Shown: one piece after another, positions 49,981-61,800 of the stretch
Layout of the letters: every line of letters starts with the position of its first letter
How positions within the stretch are numbered: position 1 is the stretch's first letter
Program-made: the position numbers and the translations under genes
Assembly (NCBI GenBank): GCA_032622095.1
Contig: CP136061.1
Span: 96,533,345-96,597,344 of the forward strand
DNA: 64,000 bases
From: Siphonodentalium dalli
Taxonomy: Eukaryota; Mollusca; Scaphopoda; Gadilida; Siphonodentaliidae
Reading direction: 5' to 3'
The notes under the pieces: generated by a model
The model's database searches: none
The model's input: only the letters and a program-made list of their open reading frames with translations
Told to the model about the DNA's origin: nothing

Positions 49981-51079
49981 TTAAAAATATTTTTAAAAAT
50001 GTATAACTCATACACCATTACTTTATTGAGCTCCATATTAACTTCTAACTAAAATACAAGTATTGGTATTCTCAAAGCAACGTACAAAACGAAGAATCCG
50101 TTCCGAATGATAATGTGTAAAATAGTCTGTAATCATTTACGCACCACCTCTATTTATCTGTCAACGCTTTCTTTCTTGAACACAATACACAAATCAACCC
50201 AATTTTATAATCTCTATCTAACTGTCGAGCCATCAATTTAAACGCTGAGCTACAAATGAAAATTCGAAACATATTAAAGGACCAAAACGACACCACGGTA
50301 GAACAACCTCCCAAAAAAACAGTGTTTATTGTCGTTCTGCGCTCTCATCGGTTAAATATTATATGCACACCCCCACTAATACACTGTCAATCTATCATGG
50401 TGCATGTATACATATGAATGTAATGAACAGTTAATGTAAATATTAATATAAGGGGAATAAACCAAAGCACGTGACTCGTTTACCACCCCATCTTTATGTA
50501 CGTGGTATTCTTGCCATACCAGGCGGTAGGCGGGATTCATACCCATTTGTTAGCTGATACTCGGGATGCATATGCCCAATTTAGCCGGCATTCGGGATTC
50601 AAGATAACGGCTGGTACGCAGCTTTGATTGCAAAAAAGTTCACACAATTGTATTATTTTCCAGCCCAAATGGCACATTTTGATGTAATTCATGGGGCGTT
50701 GAAGCCTAGAGCGGTCGCGGTGGAGCCACCGCGATTACATATCTTGGTAGTAATAGCTAATTTAAACGAGAACTTTAACAATATGTATCGTGTTCTGATA
50801 GGTCCTTCAAAACAACCTATATGGTTGTCGCAAGTGCATACATTAGTGACACATTCCACGGATAATGTAATGTGAATCTAGTAAGAAACTATCGATGACA
50901 TTTCAGTTATCGATCTTTTTTAATTGAGGTATGACAATTATATACATAAATGATTTCGAACCAGCACATTTAACAATATTCGGAGAAACAGTTTTAGCCA
51001 ATTTTATCGTTTCCAATTTCGAATTAGATCGTGCAGAAATGTGCCACAAAAGGGTTAAAGCACAGTGTCTATACGTGTA
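49981..51079. other. unassigned spacer
   Basis: No gene or repeat family was recognised. An 83-codon frame at 50624-50875 lacks features. Confidence 0.4.
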
Positions 51080-52365
51080 CCTGGTTTTACAGTATTATAC
51101 ATGTATCATCATTCTATCTGAAACAGGCTCAAGAAAAACAGGTTATATCACATGGTTTATACCTGGTTTTACAGTATTATATCATCATTCTAGCTGAAAC
51201 AGGCTCAAGAAAAACAGGTTAAATGACAGGGTGTATACCTGGTTTTACAGTATTATATCATCATTCTAGCTGAAACAGGCTCTAGAAACACAGGTTATAT
51301 CACTGGGTTTATACCTGGTCTTACAGTATTATATCATCATTCTAGCTGAAACAGGCTCCAGAAAAATCACAGGGTTTATACGTGGTTTTATAGTATTACA
51401 TCATCATTCTAGCTGGAACAGGCTCCAGAAACACAGGTTAAATCACAGCGTTTATACCTGGTTTTACAGTATTATATCATCATTCTAGCTGAACAGGCTC
51501 CAGAAACACAGGTTATATCACAGGGTTTATACCTGGTTTTATAGTATTACATCATCATTCTAGCTGAAACAGGCTACAGAAACACAGGTTAAATCACAGG
51601 GTTTATACCTGGTTTTATAGTATTACATCATCATTCTAGCTGAAACAGGCTCCAGAAACACAGATTAAATCACAGGGTTTATACCTGGTTTTACAGTATT
51701 ACATCATCATTCTAGCTGAAACAGGCTCCAGAAACACAGGTTAAATCACAGGGTTTATACCTGGTTTTATAGTATTACATCATCATTCTAGCTGAAACAG
51801 GCTCCAGAAACACAGATTAAATCACAGGGTTTATACCTGGTTTTACAGTATTACATCATCATTCTAGCTGAAACAGGCTCCAGAAACACAGGTTAAATCA
51901 CAGGGTTTATACCTGGTTTTATAGTATTACATCATCATTCTAGCTGAAACAGGCTCCAGAAACACAGATTAAATCACAGGGTTTATACCTGGTTTTACAG
52001 TATTACATCATCATTCTAGTTGAAACAGGCTCCAGACACACAGGTTAAATCACAGGGTTTATACCTGGTTTTACAGTATTATATCATCATTCTAGCTGAA
52101 ACAGGCTCCAGAAACACAGGTTATATCACAGGGTTTATACCTGGTTTTATAGTATTACATGATTTTACATCATCATTCTAGCTGGAACAGGCTCCAGAAA
52201 CACAGGTTAAATTATAGGGTTTATACCTGGTTTTACAGTATTATATCATCATTCTAGCTGAAACCGGCTCCAGAAACACAGGTTAAATCACAGGGTTTAT
52301 ACCTGGTTTTACAGTATTATATCATCATTCTTGCTGAAACAGGCTCCAGAAAAACAGGCTCCCTT
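51080..52365. repeat. 76 bp satellite, about 17 units, with dimeric higher-order pattern
   Basis: The unit AAATCACAGGGTTTATACC, GGTTTTACAGTATTACATCA, TCATTCTAGCTGAAACAGGC, TCCAGAAACACAGGTT is 76 bp. Between about 51590 and 52020 two unit types alternate: one with TTTTATAG and CAGATTAAATC, the next with TTTTACAG and CAGGTTAAATC, giving a 152 bp dimer repeated about three times. A 12 bp ATGATTTTACAT-type insertion occurs near 52160. Edge units are more diverged. Confidence 0.94.
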
Positions 52366-52411
52366 CAGGAACCTTTATTCAGAGTCTGAGTGTTCTGCGG
52401 CCGGTTAGTGT

Positions 52412-52471
52412 TTGTTGCCCTTGTTGCCCTTGTTGCCTTTGTTGCCCTTGTTGCCATTGTTGCCCTTGTTG
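52412..52471. repeat. 9 bp minisatellite (CTTGTTGCC)
   Basis: GTTGCCCTT-type 9-mers repeat about six to seven times with single-base variants. It begins about 45 bp after the 76 bp satellite. Confidence 0.85.
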
Positions 52472-53624
52472 CACTTAACGCACATTTTGATCGTTTAACC
52501 ATTTTTGATTCAAAAAATATTTAAAATGTATTTTTTTTTAGATTGAACTCCTTGTTCTGTTTAACCAAAAACATTTTTTTTTAATTTAAATTATTTATTT
52601 TTAAATTCAAATTTAAAAAACTAACACCGTTATAATGTGATAATTCGTACTCCTGATTTTCGTACCACTAACGCGCTTTCCATATATCGGGAAAATAGAA
52701 GCTTGTGCAATCATATTAGACGCCAAAAAAAAACACAATAACATTATAGAAATCAAACTAAGAAATCTCCGGCTGCATGTACCCGCATAGCAGGAATCGA
52801 TATGGAATTACATTAGGCTACAATGTTCTCTGTTAATCTTACACAAACGCATTACCACACACCACTCAAACCATAAAACTATATACCATCGTTGCATGTA
52901 CATCGAATAAACGATTCCTCCATCTTTGGAGTCCCTACATGACCTCTTTTCAATATATTTATCACAACATCAAAGATACCAGCTTCTTTTGTAATCCGAA
53001 AAGAAAGCAATATTGATGGAACTTTCCTTTCACAGTGTGCCTCAGATTTCTAACACACGCATCGACCAATTTGGGAATTGGTTTCTCTTTAATGGTTACG
53101 CGTTGGGTGTAAAGGGCTGCTTAATGCGACTGGTGCTTTACATGTCGCACATAGTCGACACTAAGTGATCTATTCTTTCTGACGCACTTTTTATGCAAAT
53201 CTGGTTCAAACAAACAACATCATGCAGCATTATAAATGAGTATACCTCACATTAAGACAATTTGATAATTCAACACTGGATCATATTGTTTCGCAATGCC
53301 CCCCCCCCCCCCCCCCCCATGAAACATAGCCGATCAACAAACAATATTTTGCATTGTTTACCGCTCATACCGAGACGCCCCGACGTACATGTAACTCGCG
53401 GAAATATCCGAATTTCGCGTTTTTTGTAGAAGATGGATGCTGGTGTTGTCGTCAAAAGTGTTGTGAAAGTTTCATCTCCTGACATTGCGAAGTTAATCGA
53501 TAAAGAGATCGTCTAGAAACTAATATTCAGTGACATCTCGAGGGACATATCTATTCAGTATAATACAATAAATGAGGACTGTGCTTGCGGGGAACATTTG
53601 GGAATAGTCTCCCCTTGGAACCAA
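52472..53624. other. unassigned spacer with C20 homopolymer
   Basis: 53299-53318 is a run of 20 C. 52500-52620 is very AT-rich. No gene was recognised. Confidence 0.5.
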
Positions 53625-54085
53625 TACATCCTTCAGATAACACCTCGGGAGATATTGGGTCCTCTGGGAGACAATCAGCAAGTTCCGCCTGTCATTTGCA
53701 GAATGGGGTCTCCAGAGGCTAGCATCACCAAATTCACCCTCTGGGTACCTCATTCTGCATGGCCTCATCTGCTATTGAAGACATATACTCAGATTGAAGT
53801 TCCCGAATTGTGAATATTGTGATGTACACCCATTGGGAACCTTGATTATGCAATGTGTCGTCTGCCAATTTGGGAATATAGAAAAACTAAACAAAAAAGA
53901 AATAGAATGTTTGAATAGAAATTTGATATTAAAGAAACTTTTCAAAGAAGATGATCCCTAAGCAGAAAGAGGTCATAACTTCCCAGATGGTGAATTTAGT
54001 GATGCTAGCCCGCTATGCGGGATAGCGTCACTAAATTCACCCTCCGGGGACGTCATTCTGCAAATGACAATACGCAATATTCCCC
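53625..54085. mobile_element. foldback element with GCAGAATGAGGTC hairpins, copy 2
   Basis: Two hairpins, 53698-53759 (GCAGAATGGGGTC to CCTCATTCTGC) and 53964-54061 (GCAGAAAGAGGTC to GACGTCATTCTGC), the second with CCCGCTATGCGGGATAGCG as a perfect centre. Outer CTGTCATTTGCAG and CTGCAAATGACA are inverted. It matches the pair at 39903-40400. Confidence 0.75.
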
Positions 54086-54278
54086 TCCAGCCATTAGTTT
54101 TATGTTGTCACATCAGCACGTTTTATTTAAAGGGGCCTTTCATAATTTTAATATACCTGAAATAACCTGAAAACCTCACATTCACTGAACGAGGACCTAA
54201 ACAAATCAGTCTATTTCAATCTAATTTAAAATGGAACAAACAAATAGAACACACAGCAAACAAATCTGCTTCTAGAAT

Positions 54279-54333
54279 ACCCTTCTTATTCTAGACTACC
54301 CCTTCTTATTCTAGACTACCCCTTCTTATTTTA
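54279..54333. repeat. 19 bp tandem repeat, three units
   Basis: ACCCCTTCTTATTCTAGACT-type units, the last ending in TTATTTT. Confidence 0.75.
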
Positions 54334-54423
54334 TTTTTACCGGAAAAAGGAAAATAAATAAAATGAACTGTAAAATACGGAAACATGGTAGCGATCTCCG
54401 CTCAGATATGTTTAGAAATCACA

Positions 54424-54458
54424 GACCCCGATAACCCACATACCCCCGATAGCCCATA
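54424..54458. repeat. left part of an interrupted CCCCCGATA minisatellite
   Basis: Two units of the CCCCGATAACCCACATA type. The same repeat resumes at 55034 on the other side of the inserted MITE. Confidence 0.7.
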
Positions 54459-55031
54459 CCTTACTCGTATTTAAATTCGCGCAGTACTATTTTTCGCGCA
54501 CCCATCGGTGCGCGAATTTAAAATTGAGCGAAAAAATAGTACGACTCCCAAGTTTAATCTAAACCACAGTCCATAGGAAAACAAGAGGGCTGTGTTGCCG
54601 AGTTTACATATATTATGAACGGTTGAATAGACAATTACGCCTATACATGTATGCATATATTTACATTCGATCAACTGCTATCAAGACCATTGCTCACAAT
54701 GCCAAGCGACAAATCATGGTAACATAGACATTGTTGAATTTGTATTAGAAATACTAATATTCCAGGTCGGCACAAAATGATGATATATGTAGTTACTAGT
54801 TTATTGTCTAAAAATGTAAATCCGCCGCGATTGTGTTTAATATACACATACTATCTCCAGCAATGACTAAGAACCAAAACTGTCATCAGATATACGAACT
54901 ATCGCGGGAAAATTTCGAAAATATTTTTGTCAGTTTTGAATTCGCGCAGCTAGGTGCGCGAATTTAAAGTGCGCGAATTTAAAACTGCATGAGCGAAAAA
55001 TAGTACTGCGCGAATTTCGATACGAGTAAGG
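54459..55031. mobile_element. TA-flanked MITE inside a minisatellite
   Basis: Starts CCTTACTCGTATTTAAATTC and ends CGATACGAGTAAGG, with TTCGCGCAGTACTATTTTTC and GAAAAATAGTACTGCGCGAA inverted. TA flanks each side (54457-54458 and 55032-55033), as for Tc1/mariner-type insertion (inference). Internal GTGCGCGAATTTAAA words repeat near both ends. Confidence 0.82.
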
Positions 55032-55033
55032 TA

Positions 55034-55095
55034 TGCCCCCGATACCCCATATGCCCCCGATACCCCATATGCCCCCGATACCCCATATGCCCCTG
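55034..55095. repeat. 18 bp minisatellite ATGCCCCCGATACCCCAT
   Basis: About three and a half units, continuing the repeat interrupted by the MITE at 54459-55031. Confidence 0.85.
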
Positions 55096-55813
55096 CAACC
55101 TAGACATTGAAGATGAGTATCACTACTTCATTTAAAGGCCCACTTAATTTACGAGTCACTGAATAAATGTTTTATAGTGCCTTGATATACGGTATTAATA
55201 ACAATCTGTGCCATAAAATATGATTAAAATACTATAATTCATCACCATATGGAACGTCTGCGTCTCAGAAGGTGCCCATAGAGTAACAGAAAATAGCTGA
55301 AACCATAACATCATTTCCCCAGTTATGACACCCAGTAACAGAATTCAAACTATAGTTTTATTTTGAATGGAAAAGGAATAACTGTATACCTAAATATATA
55401 GAGTATTCCCCTTCCATGGAGAACAATAGATTTTGTGCAGAAACTTGAGCATAGAACTGACGTCGGTAACTCAACAAACACAACATGTTCACAGTTTATT
55501 ACATCGAATAAGTTGAAAATACAATGTTTTGGAGCTTCCTCTTTCAAATGGTATATAATATGACATATAATGTTATCTGGGGTTCGAAAATTATGTGGGC
55601 CTTTAAAGAACAGAGAATTAACTTGTTTCGAAATGTAAGTACTAATGGCTTTCCGTCATTCTCCATTTATCATATTGAAGTTAAAGGGAACCGAACGAAA
55701 TTCTACCCTCTTTCGCATTATACAGTCTTTCATAGCTAAAACTATATATGCGTTTTAAACAAACCCACGTATGATATCATGGTAAATTTTCTCATTCATC
55801 CAATAAACTCAAG
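55096..55813. other. unassigned spacer
   Basis: No gene or repeat family was recognised. Confidence 0.4.
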
Positions 55814-56036
55814 TACAGTAATGCTCTAAGTAATCGACCCCGTAACCACAGCAGAATTATGGGTAACTTTTCAGGATTTAGTCGGAAATATGGCTTGTTG
55901 CCATTCATCGGAAAGCTCTGGGACTAAATCCCCGAGAGCTTTCCGATGAATGGCAACAAGCCATATTTCCGACTAAATCCTGAAAAGTTACCCATAATTC
56001 TGCTGTGGTTAAGGGGTCGATTACTTAGGGCATTAC
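55814..56036. mobile_element. palindromic MITE (CAGTAATGC ends), copy 3, most complete
   Basis: The left arm TACAGTAATGCTCTAAGTAA extends through GGAAATATGGCTTGTTGCC and CATCGGAAAGCTCT to the centre GGGACTAAATCCCCG; the right arm mirrors it completely. Both arms, about 105 bp, are present, unlike the copies at 8166 and 25046. Confidence 0.9.
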
Positions 56037-56332
56037 TTTATAGTCTTCATTACCGAGATTGTAATACAGATGATAATCTCACTTCCGCAGCTAACACACA
56101 CTCTCTTCTGCTAGTTACATATACATGTATACACACTTTGTGCTACATGCATATCTGCTGTGTATTTATATTTGTGCGTTGTGTGTCTTGTGCCACGACC
56201 CCTATGTATGCATCGTTCTGGACATATTAGCATATGTCTATAATTTAAAGGGAACCAGTCAGATACATGTATGTTATTCATATTTCAATATATGCATTGC
56301 AACATTGCAATACACACATGCATATTGATACT
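56037..56332. other. unassigned spacer
   Basis: Nothing recognised. Confidence 0.4.
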
Positions 56333-56733
56333 TTAACCCTTTACCCAACAAACCGGCCAAAACCGGCCAAATAAAGCTTCAACAGCCTAAAATATCTTCG
56401 GTCTGTCTCAATAGAACCATACAAATATGGATATCATTGGAACCGGCTCCTTGACCACATTGTGATAGCTACAGTTATGCCCTGTGCCAATGCATTCTCT
56501 TATATATGCGAGTCGACCATAGGTCGCCTCGCATATATAAGAGAATGCATTGGCCTAAAAAATAATCTTCTTTTAACACTTTTTACCATTTTTTCTTACA
56601 TTCTTTAACAATTTTATAATTTTTAATGTGTTAAGCCAATGCATTCTCTTATATATGCGAGGCGACCTATGGTCGACTCGCATATATAAGAGAATGCATT
56701 GGCACAGGGCCCTTCTGTTGGGTAAAGGGTTAA
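56333..56733. mobile_element. family-1 MITE, complete, TTAA-flanked
   Basis: Starts TTAACCCTTTACCCAACAAA with GGCCAAAACCGGCC next, and ends TGTTGGGTAAAGGGTTAA. Cores lie at 56486-56554 and 56635-56703. This is the longest copy (401 bp) and best represents the family: left end, GGCCGGTTTT motif, 100 bp asymmetric flank, core pair, right end. Confidence 0.92.
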
Positions 56734-57307
56734 TGTCCCTCCCCCTCGCATTGTTCGCAGGCTATTTGTATTCTTATATATCGCATTTATATACTATATA
56801 CCACTTGCATTATCTATAATGTACATTACATGCATATTCCGAAAAGGGCAAGCTTTGAAAATAAGTATTTTGTTGCCGGTGCAGTGATGATCGTTTTGAG
56901 TATGTCTGTATTGTGCATTTGACATACCCATGTCGACCAAAACATACTTTCATGCAGTCAGCCATTCAAACAGCAGTGTTTGGAGAGAATCATACCAGAA
57001 AACGTTGACCGGTTTTAGATGAAGTTGTTAATTTTATTGCGTGGTATAGAACATTTTCGTTTTGAGTATATGGATGTTTTTTTGTTTTGGGAATGCCTAT
57101 CGACCATAGCCATTCAAATAGCAGTTCTTGGAGAGAATCATAAGAGAAAATGGTCGACATGTTTTAGATGAAGTTTGTAAATTGTATTGCGCGGGTTTTT
57201 ATAATACTTTAGGCCAATGAAGTGCCTGTTTTTCATACAAAACTGAATATGATGCACAACTGCCCTAATAATTCAATTGCGTTTCAGTGCGTTAGTGTTA
57301 GTGAGTG
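56734..57307. other. unassigned spacer with a diverged direct repeat
   Basis: 56945-57060 and 57090-57190 share CATTCAAA.AGCAGT.TTTGGA, GAGAATCATA and TTTTAGATGAAG, a ~110 bp tandem-like duplication. No gene was recognised. Confidence 0.45.
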
Positions 57308-57600
57308 GGTGAGCGTATAGCTCAGTTGGTTTGTGAGCCGACCTCTGAGCTACACATTGGACACGGTCGAGGTTCAAATCATGGTATAGGTCGGACTTTG
57401 TGTCGGCATCTGCATTCCCGGTGCTACATGTATGGTCATCGTGTATTCCCGGTGCTATGGTCATCATGCATTCCCGGTGCTATGGTCATCATGAGTCAAC
57501 CATCGATAAGTGCCCTGAGAACGACCCAGAAGCAAACAGAATCTCAAACAAATTTGAAAGATGCGTTCTGTGCGAATTTCGTACCTCCGCTCCCCTCGTA
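57308..57600 (+). mobile_element. possible tRNA-derived SINE with internal tandem repeat
   Basis: TATAGCTCAGTTGG (57317-57330) fits a tRNA A box and GAGGTTCAAATCATGG (about 57370) a B box, at tRNA-like spacing. A clover-leaf is not convincing, so a functional tRNA is unlikely. 57412-57494 holds three to four units of GCATTCCCGGTGCTATGGTC. Target duplications were not found. Confidence 0.45.
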
Positions 57601-57616
57601 AGGTCATGGCCATGGC

Positions 57617-58170
57617 GGTCGCTGGACCGAAAAATTAACTTTTGCCAAATGAAAATATTTTTTGCCAAATTCTTTTAGAAATTGCCAAATGCTATCAGAT
57701 TCTGCAAAATTGAGTCTTATATTTCGACAAGCGCTGTTTGAAAAAAACTTTTGTTATTGATAGGAAAACCGTTAATTATTAATAATTCTTACCTCTCTAC
57801 TGTGGTTTATCATAGAACAACAAACCAATTACCGAACAATACGATTGTTGAATGGTGCTTCACAAGAAGGGTAAATAAATAAAGAGGATTATCTATATGT
57901 AAACATCACAACAATAAATAATATAGTAATCTCATCGATACTAATGCATGCTATCAGATTAACTGCATCTTGCTAAAGGTGTAAACATTCCCTATACGGT
58001 TATATACCACCAATAGTTGCAATGTTTTCTTTAAATTAATGTCATGAGTGACCAATAGTTTTGCTGTCTTGATGATATAAAAAGTGACTTGCCAAACTAT
58101 TGCCAAATGAAAATATGTTTTGCCAAATATAATTATTTTTGCCATTGGCAAATTTGGCAAGTGGCAGTGA
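57617..58170. mobile_element. GCCAAAT MITE (hAT-like), copy 3
   Basis: Begins GGCGGTCGCTGGACCG with repeated TTTTGCCAAATGAAAATA and ends TTGCCATTGGCAAATTTGG then CAAGTGGCAGTGAC. Interior TCGATACTAATGCA and ATCAGATTAACTGCATCTTG match the copies at 28078 and 33354. Confidence 0.75.
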
Positions 58171-58330
58171 CTCAAGGCCAGGGAAGACACTACGTTAGAC
58201 ACACCGTCGGATCGGGAGCCGACGCTAATGGCTGTTCAACAATGAGCGCACATTGAAGATCCCTATCGCAGAAGTCACGGATTCGGCACAAAATCCTGGA
58301 CAAATTGCGTGGATCTACTCAATCCCGGCT

Positions 58331-58664
58331 TATCCCTGTGCCAATGCATTCTCTTATATATGCGAGTCGACCATAGGTCGCCTCGCATATATAAGAGAAT
58401 GCATTGGCTTAACACATTAAAAAGTTTTTTTTAGGCCAATGCATTCTCTTATATATGCGAGGCGACCTATGGTCGACTCGCATATATAAGAGAATTCATT
58501 GGCACAGGGCATAACTGTACTATCACAATGTGGTCAAGGAGCCGGTTCCAATGATATCCATATTTGTATGGTTCTATTGAGACAGACCGAAGATATGTTA
58601 GACTGTTGAAGCTTTATTTGGCCGGTTTTGGCCGGTTTTGGCCGGTTTGTTGGGTAAAGGGTTA
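58331..58664. mobile_element. family-1 MITE, left end missing
   Basis: Cores lie at 58340-58408 and 58435-58503 with a 26 bp spacer, like 30046. The right flank holds CTATCACAATGTGGTCAAGG and three GGCCGGTTTT units, and ends TTGTTGGGTAAAGGGTTAT, the last base of TTAA changed. Confidence 0.85.
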
Positions 58665-61163
58665 TATAATAGTCAGTATAATGTGTGTTCAATACTCGTC
58701 GTTAGAGCACAATCCCAATGTTGCAATCGTTCCCTGATTTTTGGTAAAGCTCACCAATTTCCAAGGCTGGCGAAGGAATAGTTCAATGATTATCCCATTG
58801 TTAGGAACACGCCACTCATAACAGACAAATCGCACGGGAACTTCAAAGTGGGACCAGTCCGTGTTGTTACGGACATATCTATTTACATTCAATGGCGATC
58901 AGTTCATGTTAATCACGTTGTTGGGCGTGGCTAACCGGCTATTGTGTCCAATCGCGGCCAGCGCACGGATTGTGCGTCGTGATCAATACACGCTCAACGG
59001 CACATTTCCAGTTGATTGCATTATGTGGGATCAATTGTTCTCTACGTCGGTCAGAGCACGCGAATAGTTCTTTACCAGAATAAATCTCGTCTTCGACTCG
59101 ATTGATTCTGGTAAAGAACAATGCTTGTGCTCTAACCCGTACGTATAACGAAAGCAATTCGTACAGAATGAGCGCCAATGTGTGTTCAATACTCGTCGTT
59201 ATCATTCTCAATGTGTGACCGGCGACAAATCGTGAAGAACACTGACATGATAAGGGACAGCCATGTCAATTATTCGTGCCTTGGGACTCGTCAGTTGCCG
59301 ACTAAATTTCCACTACACATCGAACTATGAACGCTAGTCTGTTGGGATTAGAGAACACGGTTCTTTGTCACGAACATCATTTCACTATCATCATTTTTAA
59401 TGGAACAGATTTGTCAGATAGATAAATTGAATTTCCGTGGGGATTCTTCGGCAATACCAACATTCTCGACTCTAGTTTGTAAACATATCACGGTGAAAGT
59501 GAAATTATGTTATTTCCAATAGATATGGATCCTATACTAATACAAGTCGCTTGTTCGTTAGCGAATTTGATGTCTGTAAGACTTCAGCTTTTAGTCTTCA
59601 GTGAATTCAACATTATAATACTGAACACGTTCACGCACAACGCGTGGTCATAGGGGTATCGCGAGCAACATTATGCAAATTTCGAACATGCTACCATAAA
59701 CTCCCAGTCGAAGTTGGTAGATGGCGTGATATTGAAGAACGCAGTTGCAAGTTATGCACTTCTGAACACGTAGGCGATTGAAATGTGAGAAACTTAAAGA
59801 ATCGATAACCCATATCTTGCCAATATAATTCTGCGAAAAACCAAATGTGATAGTTATAAGCGAATTAATCAACACTAAAGACAACCAATTATGTTGACAC
59901 CTATGCAGTATTCTGATGACACAGATAGTCAAAGAATGATCTCAGTTTGTATGTCGTACAATGCAAGTCCGTGCATTGGAATAAAAATGTGATTAAATGT
60001 ATTGAAGTATATATATATATACATGTATGGCAGCTAAATTGTATGCTATGTATGACCCTTATACAAAATTGTGTATTATTTTTTTAATTGATAGCATGTA
60101 GACTATATATATATATTTATTCGCCACGTTGACCACCTGTAAATATATAAATATTTGTATATACGTAATACATTTATTTCAATGCCTTTTAAGGAAATGA
60201 GAAATAACTGAATTTAAAGTTGGCTCAGTCGAAATGTGAGTATCCCAATACTCGAACATAGGCAGGCATTCTAATCGGGTACAATTTTGACGCTCTAGCT
60301 TTAACCCTTTCAGTGCCAAGTCCGATTTTGCCAAAGTCTGCATGCCAAATTTAGGCGGAATTTATTAGTATTTGTTCACTTTAAAAAAAAAATAAATGTC
60401 AGATTTATGTATATGCCTCAATTCCAGGTTTATGATAAATTTATTCTCTTGTAAATTAGGTAACTTGAATTTAGGCAAATTTATATATTTGTAAATTCCG
60501 TTTCTCATGTAGTGTTTATTGCCCATTTAAGTCGTCTGAGGTCAAAAATGACGGGTGACAAACGCACGAAAATATCGTCACCGCTGCACATCGCTGATAA
60601 CGATATACAGAAAACCGGCAAACAGTCCTCAAAGTTTTTCTGTAATTTGGCTTTGGTGTTTCATAATGACGGGCGTCGCTGAAAGCAAATTCGCCTTCGG
60701 AGAAAAGCATTATATCAGGGAAAATATCACCTTGCTAACCTAGCAAAATGAATTATATATATCAGGTCGTCTCCAACTGATTTGCGTGAAATTATGCGTG
60801 TTGTATTTTAAGATGTGATACAGGACATGGTCAAAATTTGGGCGCAATCGGACATGAGGTTAATATATATTCAAACGAGCCAAAAGCGTGACAGAGTTGC
60901 AGACAGACAGACACACTGACAAACACATGGCTTACATTTTGATAGAAGAATAGTCAGCCTGTTCTCCATAAAATAATATTGAACTTATTCCATAAACACA
61001 AATAAGCCCATATCGGAATATTACACCCTATATGAACCTAAATCGACTTCCCAGATGTACGCTCTTTATAATGTGTTTTCATTGTGGCCCGCGCCATAAA
61101 ACCGAATAACCAATACCAGTCCACCATGGGCTTATTTCAGAATCAAATTCCAATATGAACATA
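58665..61163. other. unassigned spacer with small repeats
   Basis: TGTGTGTTCAATACTCGTCG occurs at 58683 and again near 59181, about 500 bp apart. 59065-59118 is a small hairpin (GTTCTTTACCAGAAT). 60302 starts TTAACCCTTTCAGTGCC, a possible further TTAA-type MITE end whose other end I did not find. No gene was recognised. Several (AT)n runs lie at 60008-60120. Confidence 0.45.
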
Positions 61164-61563
61164 TGTGACCCGCCATATCAAATCCAGTCGGAAGTCGGGA
61201 TTTTTTTTACCCTGTGCCAATGCATTCTCTTATATATGCGAGTCGACCATAGGTCGCCTCGCATATATAAGAGAATGCATTGGCCTAACAATTTTTTACA
61301 ATTTTAATAATTTTTTCTTGTATTATTTAACAATTTTATAATTTCACGCATACAGAGCCCCAGACAAACATGAGCAGACGACACTCTTCTATATGCTTCT
61401 ATATATGTGTGGGGCTCACTGCAGGGTAATGGATGTTTTTTATTTTATGTCCTAAAAATTGTAAGAAACATTTATTTAAAAAAATTATAACAAATTGTTA
61501 GGCCAATGCATTCTCTTATATATGCGAGGCGACTTCCGACTGGATTTGATATGGCGGGTCACA
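61164..61563. mobile_element. TGTGACCCGCC MITE carrying shared cores, copy 3, right core deleted
   Basis: The left end TGTGACCCGCCATATCAAAT leads to a complete core (61216-61284). The second core (from 61502) is cut after GCGAGGCGAC and joins directly to TTCCGACTGGATTTG of the right end. The spacer is in the opposite orientation to copies at 16113 and 45255, explained by insertion in reverse. It lies 238 bp upstream of the shared receptor exon. Confidence 0.88.
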
Positions 61564-61800
61564 TATGTTCAGGAGGATATTTCGATATTAATATGCACTA
61601 TATACAGGTGTGTTATCAAACAAATTAAAACGAGTTAGTTTGTTGGGTAAGGGCGTGGCGTTCTGTTACCTGAACTCACCCCAAGACATTACCGAAGTGG
61701 TTTGGCCCGGATTTAGTCACATCGCCTCAAACCGACAATCCAATGTGCCTCTCTGTATTTGGCTGACCTTATCTCTGAGACATTGGTTTCTCTATTTCAG

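Noticed and set aside
57308-57395. Functional tRNA gene
   Set aside because: A and B box words are present but the acceptor and anticodon arms do not form a convincing clover-leaf; more likely a SINE head.
58689-59211. Overlapping open frames on both strands as possible exons
   Set aside because: Starts depend on non-ATG codons, a stop lies three codons upstream, and there are no clear splice sites or known motifs.
61164-61563. Inverted spacer compared with copies at 16113 and 45255, suggesting an invertible switch between the cores
   Set aside because: The element is nearly symmetrical, so insertion of the whole element in the opposite orientation explains it fully.
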